Shown here: positions 44,083 to 53,372 of the stretch, piece after piece
Position numbering within the stretch: position 1 is the stretch's first letter
Layout of the letters: every line of letters starts with the position of its first letter
Assembly: GCF_013041605.1 (NCBI RefSeq)
Contig: NZ_JABEQC010000005.1
Location: forward strand, 124,001 to 188,000
Length of the DNA: 64,000 nt
Source: Vibrio plantisponsor
GTDB lineage: Bacteria; Pseudomonadota; Gammaproteobacteria; Enterobacterales; Vibrionaceae
Direction: 5' to 3'
The notes under the pieces: generated by a model
Told to the model about the DNA's origin: nothing
The model's input: only the letters and a program-made list of their open reading frames with translations
Database searches by the model: none
Program-made: the position numbers and the translations under genes

Positions 44083-45189
44083 GTGAAAATCCTTAAAAAC
44101 AAACAATATAGTGAAAACAAGGTCGGCTACTTCATAGATGCATATTTATCATCTGAAATAAAAAAACAAATGCCATCTACTTTCAAATCAAATAAATCAA
44201 GATGTAAATATCTTAAAGAACATTTCGGGAATATGGATATTTATAATGTAACTTATCTTGATGCATTGAATTGGATAAATATGATGCATGATAAATATAA
44301 AAATAAAACTATTAATGAATATCTATCTGTAATTAAATCGGTATTTAATATTGCTCTTAAAAATAAAGCCATTGGAAGTAATATATTTGAAAGCTTTAGT
44401 ACATTAGATGTTTCTGACTCAGAAGTTGATCCGTTCACAAAAAAAGAACTTGCTAAAATCATCAATCATAAGACAGAGCGCGATAGTGAAAAAATAATGA
44501 CTCTCGTAGATGCCACAACGGGTTTAAGATGTTGTGAATTGGTAGCTCTAACTTGGGATAATGTTGATTTTGACAAGAAGATCATTCGCGTAAGAATCGC
44601 TAATGTTGATACAGTTTTCAAAATACCGAAAACGAAAGGTTCCGTGAGAGATATTGAAATCAGTGACATCACCGTTTCACTACTGCGGAAACAATATGAA
44701 ATAACTGGTAAACGTGATAGGGAGAGTATTGACGTCCTACAAGCTGACAAGAAAACATTTAAGAAAATGTCGGTACAGTTTGTATTCATCAATACATTAA
44801 AAAATGAACGATTTATCGACATTAAACAGTTCCAAAAATCGTTCTTTACAGATCTATTAAAGACATTAGGTATTAGGCATCGCGGACCAAGTCAACTGCG
44901 TCATACATACGCGAGTCAAGCATTAAGCGCGGGCATAAGCAAAGAATGGATAGCTAAGCAGATGGGGCATACAAGTACCCAGATGGTAACCAAACATTAC
45001 GCCCGCTGGATCAAAGAAGATACTCCCGATTTTGCTCGTCGTAGTGATGCACACATGTCAGATTTATTTCCTGATGTGTATGTTGAGTCTGAAGGTTCAA
45101 ATAGTGAACTGCCACAGGAACTTGTTCATCTAGTTCAGAAGCTATATACAAGACCTGAGTTGGTAACGGTGCTTAAAGCACTTCAATAA
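44083..45189 (+). CDS. Second tyrosine integrase of the island
   Basis: A 368-residue integrase starting at GTG (AAGG eight bases before). Catalytic motifs are Arg149 in TTGLRCCEL, PSQLRHTYASQAL, QMGHTSTQMV and the nucleophile in KHYARW. The N-terminal SAM-like domain is unusually lysine-rich and AT-rich in coding, unlike the first integrase. It may belong to an inner element extending to about 48.7 kb. Confidence 0.85.
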   Translation: MKILKNKQYSENKVGYFIDAYLSSEIKKQMPSTFKSNKSRCKYLKEHFGNMDIYNVTYLDALNWINMMHDKYKNKTINEYLSVIKSVFNIALKNKAIGSNIFESFSTLDVSDSEVDPFTKKELAKIINHKTERDSEKIMTLVDATTGLRCCELVALTWDNVDFDKKIIRVRIANVDTVFKIPKTKGSVRDIEISDITVSLLRKQYEITGKRDRESIDVLQADKKTFKKMSVQFVFINTLKNERFIDIKQFQKSFFTDLLKTLGIRHRGPSQLRHTYASQALSAGISKEWIAKQMGHTSTQMVTKHYARWIKEDTPDFARRSDAHMSDLFPDVYVESEGSNSELPQELVHLVQKLYTRPELVTVLKALQ

Positions 45190-45256
45190 CTCCTTCTTCT
45201 TTCTCGTACAATGCCCTGTTCTATGGGCATTTTTTATTAGTTATTTCCACTGCCAC

Positions 45257-46080
45257 TACAAACAAACCTTTGCCCCATTCCATGCTGCAACTAGGAAGAA
45301 ATCCTTCTCAGTTGCTTCAACTCATAAGTTTTTCTTAGTAGTTGTTTTCTCACTAACCGCGACAAACTTCTGCCCCAAACCGCGTTAGAGTAGTCCTTCA
45401 TAACATTTTGATGAAGCACTCTTTGACTAAGTTGACCTAATGTTTCTAGTATGAAATACATGGTCTATCAAGTTGGTGACAATGCAGTGTTGGGAGCAAA
45501 AGGTGTTCTATGAAATCAGAATGGCTAAAATTTGAGTCTCGACTTGCTGGCTGGATGAAAAGTTTTGGCTCCGAGATTTTACAATTCACCAATGGTTATC
45601 AAGCTATTCCTGGTTTTCCGTCTGACGGGTTCCGAGCTGATGGCTTATTAACTGACGGTAAAGTTGTTGTGGCTTTAGAAGTTGAAGTCAAACAAACTCA
45701 CCCCGATACGAATGTTGGTAAGTTTTGGCTACTAAATCAATACAAGTCATACGAAAAAGTGGTTCTATTCCATGTTTATACACCGGAATACAACTCATAC
45801 CCTTGGCGCCTTGAACTCGGGAAGTTTTATGCATCAAAAATGTCTGAAGAACTACCTTTTGAATACCATCTTCTAGATTTGCGTCAGACCGAAAGTATAG
45901 ACAGTGCATTTGACATGGTAACTTGCGCGATTGAAGGAAAAATACGCTCGGAGTTCAGTGGAAACACAGCTCAACTATGACTAACCTTTGCCCCAAAGTC
46001 AGCCAGCCTCAGATTTAGGACATACTTCTTTTGTCATTATTTGACCTATTTTTCTAATAACTGAATATGTGGTCAGTTGT
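45257..46080. repeat. Imperfect ~100-bp repeats flanking the PD-(D/E)XK-like gene
   Basis: The units near 45361-45470 and 45977-46080 share their ends (AACTTCTGCCCCAAA or AACCTTTGCCCCAAA, then TTGACCTA, TTTCTA, and ATGGTC/GTGGTC). A third weaker copy starts at about 45257 (AACCTTTGCCCC). They bracket the gene at 45510, as in a cassette-like or duplicated unit. Confidence 0.45.
45510..45980 (+). CDS. PD-(D/E)XK-like nuclease fold protein, putative
   Basis: A 156-residue protein preceded by AAGGTGTTCT. The central DGFRADGLLTDGKVVVALEV followed by EVKQTH fits the acid-x(n)-ExK pattern of PD-(D/E)XK nucleases, with the WLLNQYKSYEKVVLFHVYTP beta-alpha segment after it. No DNA-recognition domain is seen. 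Its flanking repeats suggest it moves as a unit. Confidence 0.55.
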   Translation: MKSEWLKFESRLAGWMKSFGSEILQFTNGYQAIPGFPSDGFRADGLLTDGKVVVALEVEVKQTHPDTNVGKFWLLNQYKSYEKVVLFHVYTPEYNSYPWRLELGKFYASKMSEELPFEYHLLDLRQTESIDSAFDMVTCAIEGKIRSEFSGNTAQL

Positions 46081-46246
46081 GTATGGGATATTATACCGAC
46101 ACTGTCTTCATTTTGAATTTTGTATTTATTTTTAATCTAATAAAACAATGAGATAAGTGATTGTATTCGGCATTTTTCTCTACACTTATATGGAAGGTGT
46201 CTAGTTAAAAGATACTGTTAGTTGTACTGTTAGCTTTGGAGAAATA

Positions 46247-47245
46247 ATGAACGGTATATTTTATAACAACACAATTACTACATTGCCGAGATGGGCCGAA
46301 CCTTTACATTTATCTCAGCCAATTGGGTATGCTTATGAAACTGCGACCCACTTTGTGCATTTGTATGGTAAAGACCATGGCTTGAACGTAATTTCTGTTG
46401 GCTTAACAGTAATTGAGCAAAAAAACGGTACCTTAGTTGATTGGGTACAAAGAGTATTTGGTGCTCAAAATATTCAACCCTTATCTTTACCAATTGGTGA
46501 TACTGTTGAAAGTCTTTGGCGTCCTTCGCTCTATTACTCTAACGACATTGAAGCAGCCTTAAATATTGATCCATATGAGCAGCGTTCAGCAGAGCAGGCG
46601 CTACGTGTCCTTATCGAAAAACTTGATGATATTCTCCTCTATGTAGAACCGAGTCCAAGTGGTTTGGCTTCCTATGGACATAAAAGTAGAGAGTTACTGA
46701 TACTTGCTTGCACAGAGGTTGAAAATTTGTGGACTTCAATTTTCCAAAAAGCAGGAATTCCACCTTCAAATAACCGAATGTATACAACTCAAGACTATGT
46801 AAAACTGTTGCCTAAAGCAGGATTGAACGAATTTGAAATAACGTTTAAGAACTACAATGGGCTACGTGCTTTTCAACCTTATGCAAACTGGAATGCGCAG
46901 CAACCTACTCAATCTTTAAGCTGGTATCACGCATACAATAAAACTAAACATGACCGAAATGCATCATTTAACGAAGCAACGTTAGAAAATGTAATGGATG
47001 CAATTTCAGGGGTTATAGCTATGTTCTGTGCGAAGTTTGGTCCTTTTTCACTGTTACATGATAACAACGCTCTATCTTCTCTTATGAATCAGCATTTTCA
47101 CATTAATCTTAAAGATAGTGACCACTCAACATATTATGTTCCTAAAATATCTCTACCAGCAAATACAAGGAATGACTTGTTCTTATACGACTGTTATCGA
47201 GAGGGACATAATGAACAGTGGAATGTCCAACCATTGGTGTTATAA
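46247..47245 (+). CDS. Cassette-borne protein, possible HEPN-like C-terminus
   Basis: A 332-residue protein with a good GGAGAAATA start signal. A helical C-terminal half contains ELLILACTEVENLW and YHAYNKTKHDRNASFNEATL, a pattern seen in HEPN-like and uncharacterised defence-related families. The N-terminal half is unrecognised. It is followed immediately by an integron attC site, so it is the body of a gene cassette. Confidence 0.5.
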   Translation: MNGIFYNNTITTLPRWAEPLHLSQPIGYAYETATHFVHLYGKDHGLNVISVGLTVIEQKNGTLVDWVQRVFGAQNIQPLSLPIGDTVESLWRPSLYYSNDIEAALNIDPYEQRSAEQALRVLIEKLDDILLYVEPSPSGLASYGHKSRELLILACTEVENLWTSIFQKAGIPPSNNRMYTTQDYVKLLPKAGLNEFEITFKNYNGLRAFQPYANWNAQQPTQSLSWYHAYNKTKHDRNASFNEATLENVMDAISGVIAMFCAKFGPFSLLHDNNALSSLMNQHFHINLKDSDHSTYYVPKISLPANTRNDLFLYDCYREGHNEQWNVQPLVL

Positions 47246-47345
47246 GTACAACAAACAAGCATTTAAGAGTGATTCGCAACGCTTGGCAGTTTCGCTTCTC
47301 TCAAGTATAGCCAAACGTCGCTCACACCTTAATGCGGCGTTAGTC
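47246..47345 (+). repeat. attC: Integron attC site (Vibrio type)
   Basis: A ~100-bp imperfect palindrome starts with the variant R'' GTACAAC, continues with AAACAAGCATTTAAGAG and CAACGCTTGGC, and on the right side has GCCAAACGTCGC and CTTAATGCGGCGTTAG with R' GTTAGTC. This matches the repeats of Vibrio superintegrons closely. The attC lies at the end of the gene at 46247. No integron integrase is in the window. Confidence 0.9.
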
Positions 47346-47368
47346 TACCTATTGGAGTTTAGAGAATA

Positions 47369-48022
47369 ATGTTAGAAGTAATAACCCTATTGGGTAAAAC
47401 GATAGCTGTTATTTCAGCTTGTTGGGCTATTGTCTCAGGAGTTGGAGCGTGGAAAAGAGAGTTTATTGGAAAGCGAAGAATCGAGCTTGCTGAAGAAACT
47501 TTGGCTGCATTTTTTGAAATTAAGGATGCAATTGCGTTTATTCGTAGTCCATTTGCATCTGTTGGTGAAGGTGAAAGTCGAGTAGTCGGTGATCGAGAAA
47601 AGCCTGAAGAAACAGAACTGCTTAATCGAGGGCATATTGTTTTTGAGCGCTATGAAAAGAAACGAGAAGTCTTCATTAAATTTGAAACTCTAAAGTATAA
47701 GTTCATGGCAACTTACGGTGAAGATAGTGAAGCGATTTTTAAAGATACGAATAAAACTGTAAACAGTATCTTTAGTTCGGCTCGCCTTTTAGCCACTCAG
47801 TATTGGCAGCGCCAAGGCAGGGTTCAAATGTCAGATGATGAATTCAAGAAACATTTAGAAGGCATGCAAAAGCACGAGGATGTCTTCTGGGACACTTGGG
47901 AAGACGATGATGTAATTAGAAAGCAGTTACAATCAATACAGAATCGGCTTGATGCTGTTGTTGCATCGACATTTGAAGAGCCAATGCCGACTTATAAACT
48001 TCTAACTAAGAAGCTTTGGTAA
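47369..48022 (+). CDS. Cassette gene, membrane-anchored protein of unknown function
   Basis: A 217-residue protein with an N-terminal membrane segment (residues ~5-27, TLLGKTIAVISACWAIVSGVG) and a helical, charged cytoplasmic part. It starts 24 bp after the attC, as in a cassette. After its stop the sequence has a GTTAGGC-type R' core but no full attC. Function unknown. Confidence 0.65.
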   Translation: MLEVITLLGKTIAVISACWAIVSGVGAWKREFIGKRRIELAEETLAAFFEIKDAIAFIRSPFASVGEGESRVVGDREKPEETELLNRGHIVFERYEKKREVFIKFETLKYKFMATYGEDSEAIFKDTNKTVNSIFSSARLLATQYWQRQGRVQMSDDEFKKHLEGMQKHEDVFWDTWEDDDVIRKQLQSIQNRLDAVVASTFEEPMPTYKLLTKKLW

Positions 48023-48054
48023 CGTTAGGCATATACTGCATATACGAGGAAACA

Positions 48055-48567
48055 ATGATGGAAGCCGTTACTTGGGGTTTTATTGGAACTATTATTGGTG
48101 CTTTAGCAAGTATTGCAACAACAGCGATAACTAGTTGGAGCTCTCATGTTTTAAGCAACAAAGCTAAAGAACATGAAAGACAAGAATTTGCCAATAACTT
48201 TCAAAGAGAAACAATTCTTGAGCTTCAAGCTGAACTATTAGTGTACTTTCGGTCTTGCGGACAAATTTATAGAAGTGACAAAATAAACTTTGAAAATACA
48301 GGGCAATGGGGTAGTCCAATATCAGAAGAACTAAACGTTCAAAATAGAGATCTAAACGCCAAAACAGCCATTCTAACTCAACGTGTCGCCAATGATGAAC
48401 TTAGGGCTAGCGTACAAGTCCTGAAAGACAATTGCACCAAGTGCTTACTGGCAAAAGATGAATTGGAGGCGACAGCTTATTATTTAAGTGCTTCGGATGA
48501 TTATACTAAGACCTGTGAATTAATGGGTAGAGTATTGCGGTCTACGTATTGGCAACCAAATTCCTAA
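48055..48567 (+). CDS. Cassette gene, membrane-anchored protein of unknown function
   Basis: A 170-residue protein from the ATG at 48055 (GAGGA upstream; the ATG at 48058 is also possible). The N-terminus is one hydrophobic segment (TWGFIGTIIGALASIATTA) followed by helical charged sequence. It resembles the previous gene in design. The stop overlaps TAACAAAC, the start of an attC that then fades. Function unknown. Confidence 0.65.
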   Translation: MMEAVTWGFIGTIIGALASIATTAITSWSSHVLSNKAKEHERQEFANNFQRETILELQAELLVYFRSCGQIYRSDKINFENTGQWGSPISEELNVQNRDLNAKTAILTQRVANDELRASVQVLKDNCTKCLLAKDELEATAYYLSASDDYTKTCELMGRVLRSTYWQPNS

Positions 48568-48791
48568 CAAACGACTAAGGTTTCAAGATACTTTTTATTA
48601 TCTGAACGGATGCCACTAAGTCATTTTAGCTAAGAAGCTTTTGTCCAATTATGAGTTTCGCTCAGTGCATTGATGGAACTGGTGATTAACTCAAATTGTA
48701 TGAATTTTGACATATATGCTTGACTTTTTACCAACTAAACCCTAATTTCTAGTGTAACAACTTCGTTCAACCGACTTTTGAGTCGTAGAAA

Positions 48792-48815
48792 AACTTGTTT
48801 AAATATCAACAAGTT
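48792..48815. repeat. Inverted repeat next to the island right end
   Basis: AACTTGTT, eight bases, AACAAGTT is a perfect 8-bp inverted repeat 19 bp before attR. Recombinase arm-binding or excisionase sites are often here. Confidence 0.4.
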
Positions 48816-48833
48816 AAAGTGATGGCGATAGCT

Positions 48834-48857
48834 TTCAAATCCCTATCTCTCCGCCAC
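48834..48857. repeat. Island attR
   Basis: Identical to the 24-bp 3' end of tRNA-Ser at 36652-36675, with no other part of the tRNA present. Confidence 0.92.
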
Positions 48858-48864
48858 ATTCTAG

Positions 48865-48897
48865 AAAAAAGCCTCTGATTTCAGAGGCTTTTTTATT
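48865..48897. terminator. Native tRNA-Ser terminator, displaced by the island
   Basis: AAAAAAGCCTCTGA/TCAGAGGCTTTTTT is a bidirectional stem with T-runs on both sides, just after attR. Confidence 0.8.
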
Positions 48898-49004
48898 TTC
48901 TAATCAATTAAATTCTTCTTTTGCCTGAGTCTCTCAAATTCACGACTCAACATGCCTATCGCAACCTTCCAAAACCATTGATTGTTATTGAGAGCTTCTT
49001 AGCA

Positions 49005-49032
49005 CAAAAAAGAAGAGCCAACATGTGGCTCT
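49005..49032 (-). terminator. Terminator of the response-regulator gene
   Basis: Minus-strand stem AGAGCCA/TGGCTCT followed by a T-rich CTTTTTT run; it overlaps the end of the gene at 49031. Confidence 0.7.
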
Positions 49033-50671
49033 AATTAGCGAGAACTAAAGAGATGTTTTTCTTAGCGGCTTCGTATTGAATTAGATAATTCGCTTCAACT
49101 AGCTCTTCTTCGGTAGACAATTTAACGATAACTTCATGACACTCTTTTATCTTGTCAAAAATCTTATAGTTGCCGTCATATTCGATAGGACATTGCGCGA
49201 TGAACTTAACAATGGCCATACACAGCTTTCTAGAGTTAGGTGACAGCTCGTGCAAACGAAAATAAAGGTCAATATACTGCGTCATTGCCTCTGAATCCCC
49301 TGGCGTTATTACAGCGTCAGAAATTTGCTTGCGAAGCGCCTCTATCTCTTCAATCACATCCTGCAATCTCGATTCAAAGCTCAACAGCATATGAGTTTGG
49401 CTTCGTAAAATACTTGGATGCTGGTTTTCGTCCATGGCAATGCGGCACTGGGGCAATATCTGCTTAACTTCATTAAAGTACGAACACTGCTCCAGCAAAT
49501 ACCCAAGATGGTAAATGTCATAGAAATGCATACTTTTGATGTGTTGGATCACGGGCTTAAGTTCACTGATCGCTAATTTTAGATCCCCTCGAATCAGAGC
49601 GATGTGTGAAATAATCAAACGATGTACATGTTCAAGGCTAGGTCGTTTTCTCACTTCATCAATCAGTGGATTAAGTGAATGTAACTGGCGTTCAAAAAGA
49701 CTCAGATTCTTTATGCCTTTCGCTTTATACAAATAGCTACGTACTAAGTTGAGCTGAGTAAAAACGCTACCTCTGAAGGTATTTTTATTCTTCTCGTAGT
49801 AGCGCGTCATGTAAGTGACCGCATCATCGTAGTTCTCGTTAGCCAATGATAGGTTTGCGATCACTAACTCACGCTCAGCACCGGAATCTAACAACATAGC
49901 AGATTGCTTAAGATGCATGATGGCTTGCGGAAGATCGCTATTCAGTACAGCAATACTCGACATTTCATCGTGATAATAAGGATTATCATCCTTGCTTTTT
50001 ACTGTTTCTAGAATCTCTCTCGCTCGGTTTACATCATCAGTTTCAATGAAGGTGTTGGCTAATGCTGTCTTGATCCAGTCGAAGTTGTCTTCATTGAGCA
50101 TTTGTTCATATTCGGTTCGTGCACTGTGATACTCCTTACAACGAACCAAAGCATTAGCCTTGAATTTGCGGATTAATTTGGAGTACTCAGGACGAGTTTC
50201 CAAGCACTCTTTACAAGCTTCTATTACAGCGTAGTAATCGTGCTTAATAAGCTGCTCATAAATAGGCAGCAATGCCCGTTTGCGTTTAATTGCATTGGTT
50301 AAACGGTCAATGAAGAACTGATTCTTGAACGGCTTCAATAGATAGTCATCCGGCTCAGCATCAATAATCGAGCGCACAACGCGTAAGTCGTTTTCCCCGG
50401 TAAGGAACATGAAAGCCGTATGTGAAGGGAGTAGTTTTAAGTGATTAAGCTCTTCTAGCAGCTGAAAACCATTGATAAAACTCTGAAAATTGTAATCACA
50501 GATAATCAGGTCAAACTGGTTCTGCCTGCACTTCGCGATCACATCCAATGGTTTATAGGCACAGTGAATTTGCTCGCAGCCAAGCTTTTTGAGCAACGAT
50601 GTAATAGTGCTTGTCACCAACCTTGAATCATCAGCAACCAATATGGTGTAATTTTTGAAGCTTAAAGACAT
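49031..50671 (-). CDS. Response regulator with TPR-like helical repeats
   Basis: A 546-residue protein. Residues 1-120 are a CheY-like receiver with Asp14/Asp15, phospho-acceptor Asp59, Thr91 and Lys113 (LVADDS, IICDY, FLTGEND, LLKPFK). The rest (~130-546) is helical repeat sequence with TPR character, giving a protein-interaction platform instead of a DNA-binding or enzymatic output. It is a single gene with its own terminator; the histidine kinase is not in the window. Confidence 0.85.
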   Translation of the reverse strand: MSLSFKNYTILVADDSRLVTSTITSLLKKLGCEQIHCAYKPLDVIAKCRQNQFDLIICDYNFQSFINGFQLLEELNHLKLLPSHTAFMFLTGENDLRVVRSIIDAEPDDYLLKPFKNQFFIDRLTNAIKRKRALLPIYEQLIKHDYYAVIEACKECLETRPEYSKLIRKFKANALVRCKEYHSARTEYEQMLNEDNFDWIKTALANTFIETDDVNRAREILETVKSKDDNPYYHDEMSSIAVLNSDLPQAIMHLKQSAMLLDSGAERELVIANLSLANENYDDAVTYMTRYYEKNKNTFRGSVFTQLNLVRSYLYKAKGIKNLSLFERQLHSLNPLIDEVRKRPSLEHVHRLIISHIALIRGDLKLAISELKPVIQHIKSMHFYDIYHLGYLLEQCSYFNEVKQILPQCRIAMDENQHPSILRSQTHMLLSFESRLQDVIEEIEALRKQISDAVITPGDSEAMTQYIDLYFRLHELSPNSRKLCMAIVKFIAQCPIEYDGNYKIFDKIKECHEVIVKLSTEEELVEANYLIQYEAAKKNISLVLAN

Positions 50672-51125
50672 TTGAACCCCTCCGACACTACATAGTATCA
50701 GACAGAGTCTGTGCGTAAGATAAGGTCTTGCAAAACAGGAAAATACCTACAACCTTAGAATTATTTCCTCTTTCATAACTTCCCAAAGACTGACTAAAAA
50801 ACAGTCAGCCCATTTCTATAGCGTCTCTCATCGCCACAAAGTGCAGAAATTAGATATTTTCTGGTCGATAGGTGGAAACAAACACTACTTCCAATTAACG
50901 CGCCGAACTACCTGCGTGCGTTAATCATATTTTCCCTATATTTCACTTGTTTCTCGTCGGTTTTTATTGGCTGTCAATGTAACAATTATGTTAGTGTCGC
51001 TATCCGTATTTCGACACTTAAGACCTCTCTATCCATTGAATATGGATTGGTGCTCAAGTCGAAAAGTTGGTTTCAACCATCGCTCAGATCGTTATCAAGT
51101 AACAAATATATTAAGGAGAATTTCT
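50672..51125. other. Upstream region of the aminotransferase gene
   Basis: A 454-bp gap containing a TyrR-like site (separate entry) and two inverted repeats: ATTAACGC/GCGTTAAT at 50894-50925 and GTGTCG/CGACAC near 50994. No convincing ORF or RNA gene is seen; it probably holds the divergent promoters for the flanking genes. Confidence 0.4.
50978..50995. promoter_or_regulatory. TyrR-box-like site
   Basis: TGTAAC-N6-GTTAGT is close to the TGTAAA-N6-TTTACA consensus, 130 bp upstream of tyrB. Control of aromatic aminotransferase by TyrR is known in E. coli. Confidence 0.4.
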
Positions 51126-52319
51126 GTGCTTAACCATGTAACCGCTTATGCTGGAGATCCTATTCTGTCCCTTATGGAACAGTTTATGGCTGATGACAGA
51201 TCTGAAAAAGTGAACCTAAGTATTGGTCTTTACTATGATGAAAACGGCAAAATCCCGACACTAGATTCTGTCGCTCAATCTCAAGCACAGCTAGCTCAAG
51301 CTGAAAGCCAACCTTGTATTTACCTTCCAATGGATGGCCTAGTGCAATACCGTTCAGCGGTACAACAATTAGTGTTTGGTGAAGACCACCCTGCCCTTGA
51401 AGCTAATCGTGTTGCGACAATTCAATCTTTAGGCGGCTCAGGGGCATTAATGATTGGGGCTGATTTCCTACATCATTATTTCCCAGACTCAAAAGTTTGG
51501 GTTAGCAATCCAACTTGGGAAAACCACCACGCAATTTTTGCCGGTGCTGGCTTCGAAGTGAATACTTACCCTTACTTCAACCCTGAGACCAAAATGCTTG
51601 ATTTCGATGGCATGCTTTCTACTATCGACTCTCTGCCGGAACAAAGCATTGTCCTGCTACACCCTTGTTGCCATAACCCAACTGGTGTGGATCTAACGAA
51701 TGCGCAGTGGGACCAAGTGATTGAGGTTGTTAAGAAAAATAAACTGATTCCTTTCTTCGATATGGCTTACCAAGGCTACGGCGAAGGTATCGGTGAAGAT
51801 GCTTACGTTATCCGTAAAATTGCATTGGAAACAGACGTCGTCAGTTTTGTTAGTAACTCCTTCTCTAAAACCTTCTCACTCTACGGTGAGCGTGTAGGCG
51901 GCCTTTCAGTGGTTTGTGGCAATGACGAGGAAGCCTCTCGCGTTTTAGGTCAGCTTAAAGCAACAGTGCGTCGCAACTACTCTAGCCCAGCTAAACATGG
52001 TGCTGTAGTGGTATCGAATGTATTGAATACCGAAGCACTTAAAAACATGTGGTTTGGCGAAGTGGAAGGTATGCGCACTCGTATTGAAACAATGCGTAAA
52101 ACGCTACACGACCAACTAGCAGTGCTACGTCCAGAATCAGACTTCAGCTTCCTGATTAAACAGAAAGGCATGTTCAGCTACACTGGTTTTAGCCAGCAAC
52201 AGGTAGAAACCCTACGCAACGAGCATGCGATTTACCTAATCAACAGCGGTCGTATGTGTCTTGCTGGACTGAACGAGCATAACGTTGAACGAGTTGCTAA
52301 GGCGTTTGCTGCTTTATAA
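51126..52319 (+). CDS. tyrB: Aromatic amino acid aminotransferase
   Basis: A 397-residue PLP aminotransferase. The start is GTG at 51126 with AAGGAGA six bases before; a longer in-frame start at 50967 would add 53 unrelated residues. It closely matches TyrB ([30 protein letters not shown] [25 protein letters not shown]). The PLP lysine is in [17 protein letters not shown]. It makes phenylalanine and tyrosine from their keto acids. A terminator follows. Confidence 0.93.
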   Translation: MLNHVTAYAGDPILSLMEQFMADDRSEKVNLSIGLYYDENGKIPTLDSVAQSQAQLAQAESQPCIYLPMDGLVQYRSAVQQLVFGEDHPALEANRVATIQSLGGSGALMIGADFLHHYFPDSKVWVSNPTWENHHAIFAGAGFEVNTYPYFNPETKMLDFDGMLSTIDSLPEQSIVLLHPCCHNPTGVDLTNAQWDQVIEVVKKNKLIPFFDMAYQGYGEGIGEDAYVIRKIALETDVVSFVSNSFSKTFSLYGERVGGLSVVCGNDEEASRVLGQLKATVRRNYSSPAKHGAVVVSNVLNTEALKNMWFGEVEGMRTRIETMRKTLHDQLAVLRPESDFSFLIKQKGMFSYTGFSQQQVETLRNEHAIYLINSGRMCLAGLNEHNVERVAKAFAAL

Positions 52320-52343
52320 AAACTGAGTGTTAATGATTTAGGA

Positions 52344-52375
52344 AAGCCACTGTCATACGGTGGCTTTTTTCTTTC
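52344..52375 (+). terminator. Terminator of tyrB
   Basis: Stem AAGCCAC/GTGGCTT with a T6 run. It lies between tyrB and the converging HDAC-like gene. Confidence 0.8.
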
Positions 52376-52381
52376 TGGAAG

Positions 52382-53302
52382 CTATCGAGCGATTGTCAAT
52401 GCAGCCTCAAACAACTGCATATGAATCGGCACTAAGGTTTGATGATCATTTCGGTAGCCACCACCAACAACACAGGCTATTGGTATTTGTTTGTTTTGAG
52501 TCATCTGCATCATGAAGCAGTCTCGATGGTAAATAGCTTCTGTTGAAACGTTGAAATAGCCCAGTTCGTCATCACGATGAATATCAATTCCAGCATCATA
52601 GATAATCAGATCTGGCTGATAGAGATTCACCGCCATTTCGACCACCGACTTAAAATGACTAAGAAACTCTTCATCACCAGTTTCTCTGGGAAGTGCGACA
52701 TCTAAGTTCGATTCTGGCTTACGAGCAGGGAAATTTTTGTCGCAATGGAATGAGAGCGTAATAATGTCATCTCGTTCTGCACAGAGTGTTGCGGTTCCAT
52801 CACCATGGTGCACATCGCTATCGACGATCAGAACTTTATCAATGTCAAATTGCTCAATCGCGTGTTGAGCAGCAAGCACCAAATCATTAAACAGGCAGAA
52901 ACCACTGCCAAACTCTTTGTGTGCATGGTGATAGCCGCCGCTTAAGTGCAAAGCTCGGCCATATTTCAAAGCCAGTTCAGCCGTCAAACAGGTTCCACCC
53001 GCAGAGGTCAGTGTCCTTTCAATAAGCGCCTCACTCCACGGAAATCCAATACGGCGCATTTTGGCGGCTGGAAGAGAGCCAGAGCAAAGATCGTCAACAT
53101 ACTGCGCATCATGAATTTGCTTTACTTCGCTTAACGTAATAGGTTTCGGCTCCATGAACTGAAATTTTGTTTGCCATTGTAGATTGTGACGTTGCTTCTC
53201 AACAACGGCTTCATATAACAAGCGGTATTTATTGATGGGATAACGATGCCCTTCAGGTAAAGGCAGTTGAGAATAAATAGAGTGATAAACCAGTGGGATC
53301 AT
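52382..53302 (-). CDS. Histone deacetylase-family amidohydrolase
   Basis: A 306-residue member of the HDAC/AcuC/AphA superfamily. Zinc and catalytic residues are recognisable: GGYHHAHKEFGSGFCLFND (tandem His), DSDVHHGDGT (Asp-His zinc ligand), and DAGIDIHRDDELG. These enzymes remove acetyl groups from lysines or polyamines; the bacterial substrate here is not known. It is conserved next to topB in Vibrio. Confidence 0.87.
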   Translation of the reverse strand: MIPLVYHSIYSQLPLPEGHRYPINKYRLLYEAVVEKQRHNLQWQTKFQFMEPKPITLSEVKQIHDAQYVDDLCSGSLPAAKMRRIGFPWSEALIERTLTSAGGTCLTAELALKYGRALHLSGGYHHAHKEFGSGFCLFNDLVLAAQHAIEQFDIDKVLIVDSDVHHGDGTATLCAERDDIITLSFHCDKNFPARKPESNLDVALPRETGDEEFLSHFKSVVEMAVNLYQPDLIIYDAGIDIHRDDELGYFNVSTEAIYHRDCFMMQMTQNKQIPIACVVGGGYRNDHQTLVPIHMQLFEAALTIAR

Positions 53303-53372
53303 GTCTGCTACTTGATTACTCCAGATACGCGCATGTTAACAAGCCAGTTTTAAGAATGAAATGAGACACGCA

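Larger units (their letters stand above)
36652..48857. mobile_element. 12.2-kb integrative mobilisable island at tRNA-Ser
   Basis: A 24-bp direct repeat (36652-36675 and 48834-48857) marks the ends. The first island gene is a tyrosine integrase, the usual order for tRNA islands. A relaxase and oriT-like hairpin indicate mobilisation by a helper element, as no type IV secretion genes are present. Further contents are a second integrase and integron-cassette genes, suggesting several acquisition steps. Confidence 0.9.

Noticed and set aside
50967..51125. Extra 53 codons upstream of tyrB
   Set aside because: They read through the TyrR-like box and have no match to aminotransferases; the GTG start with AAGGAGA upstream gives the normal TyrB length.
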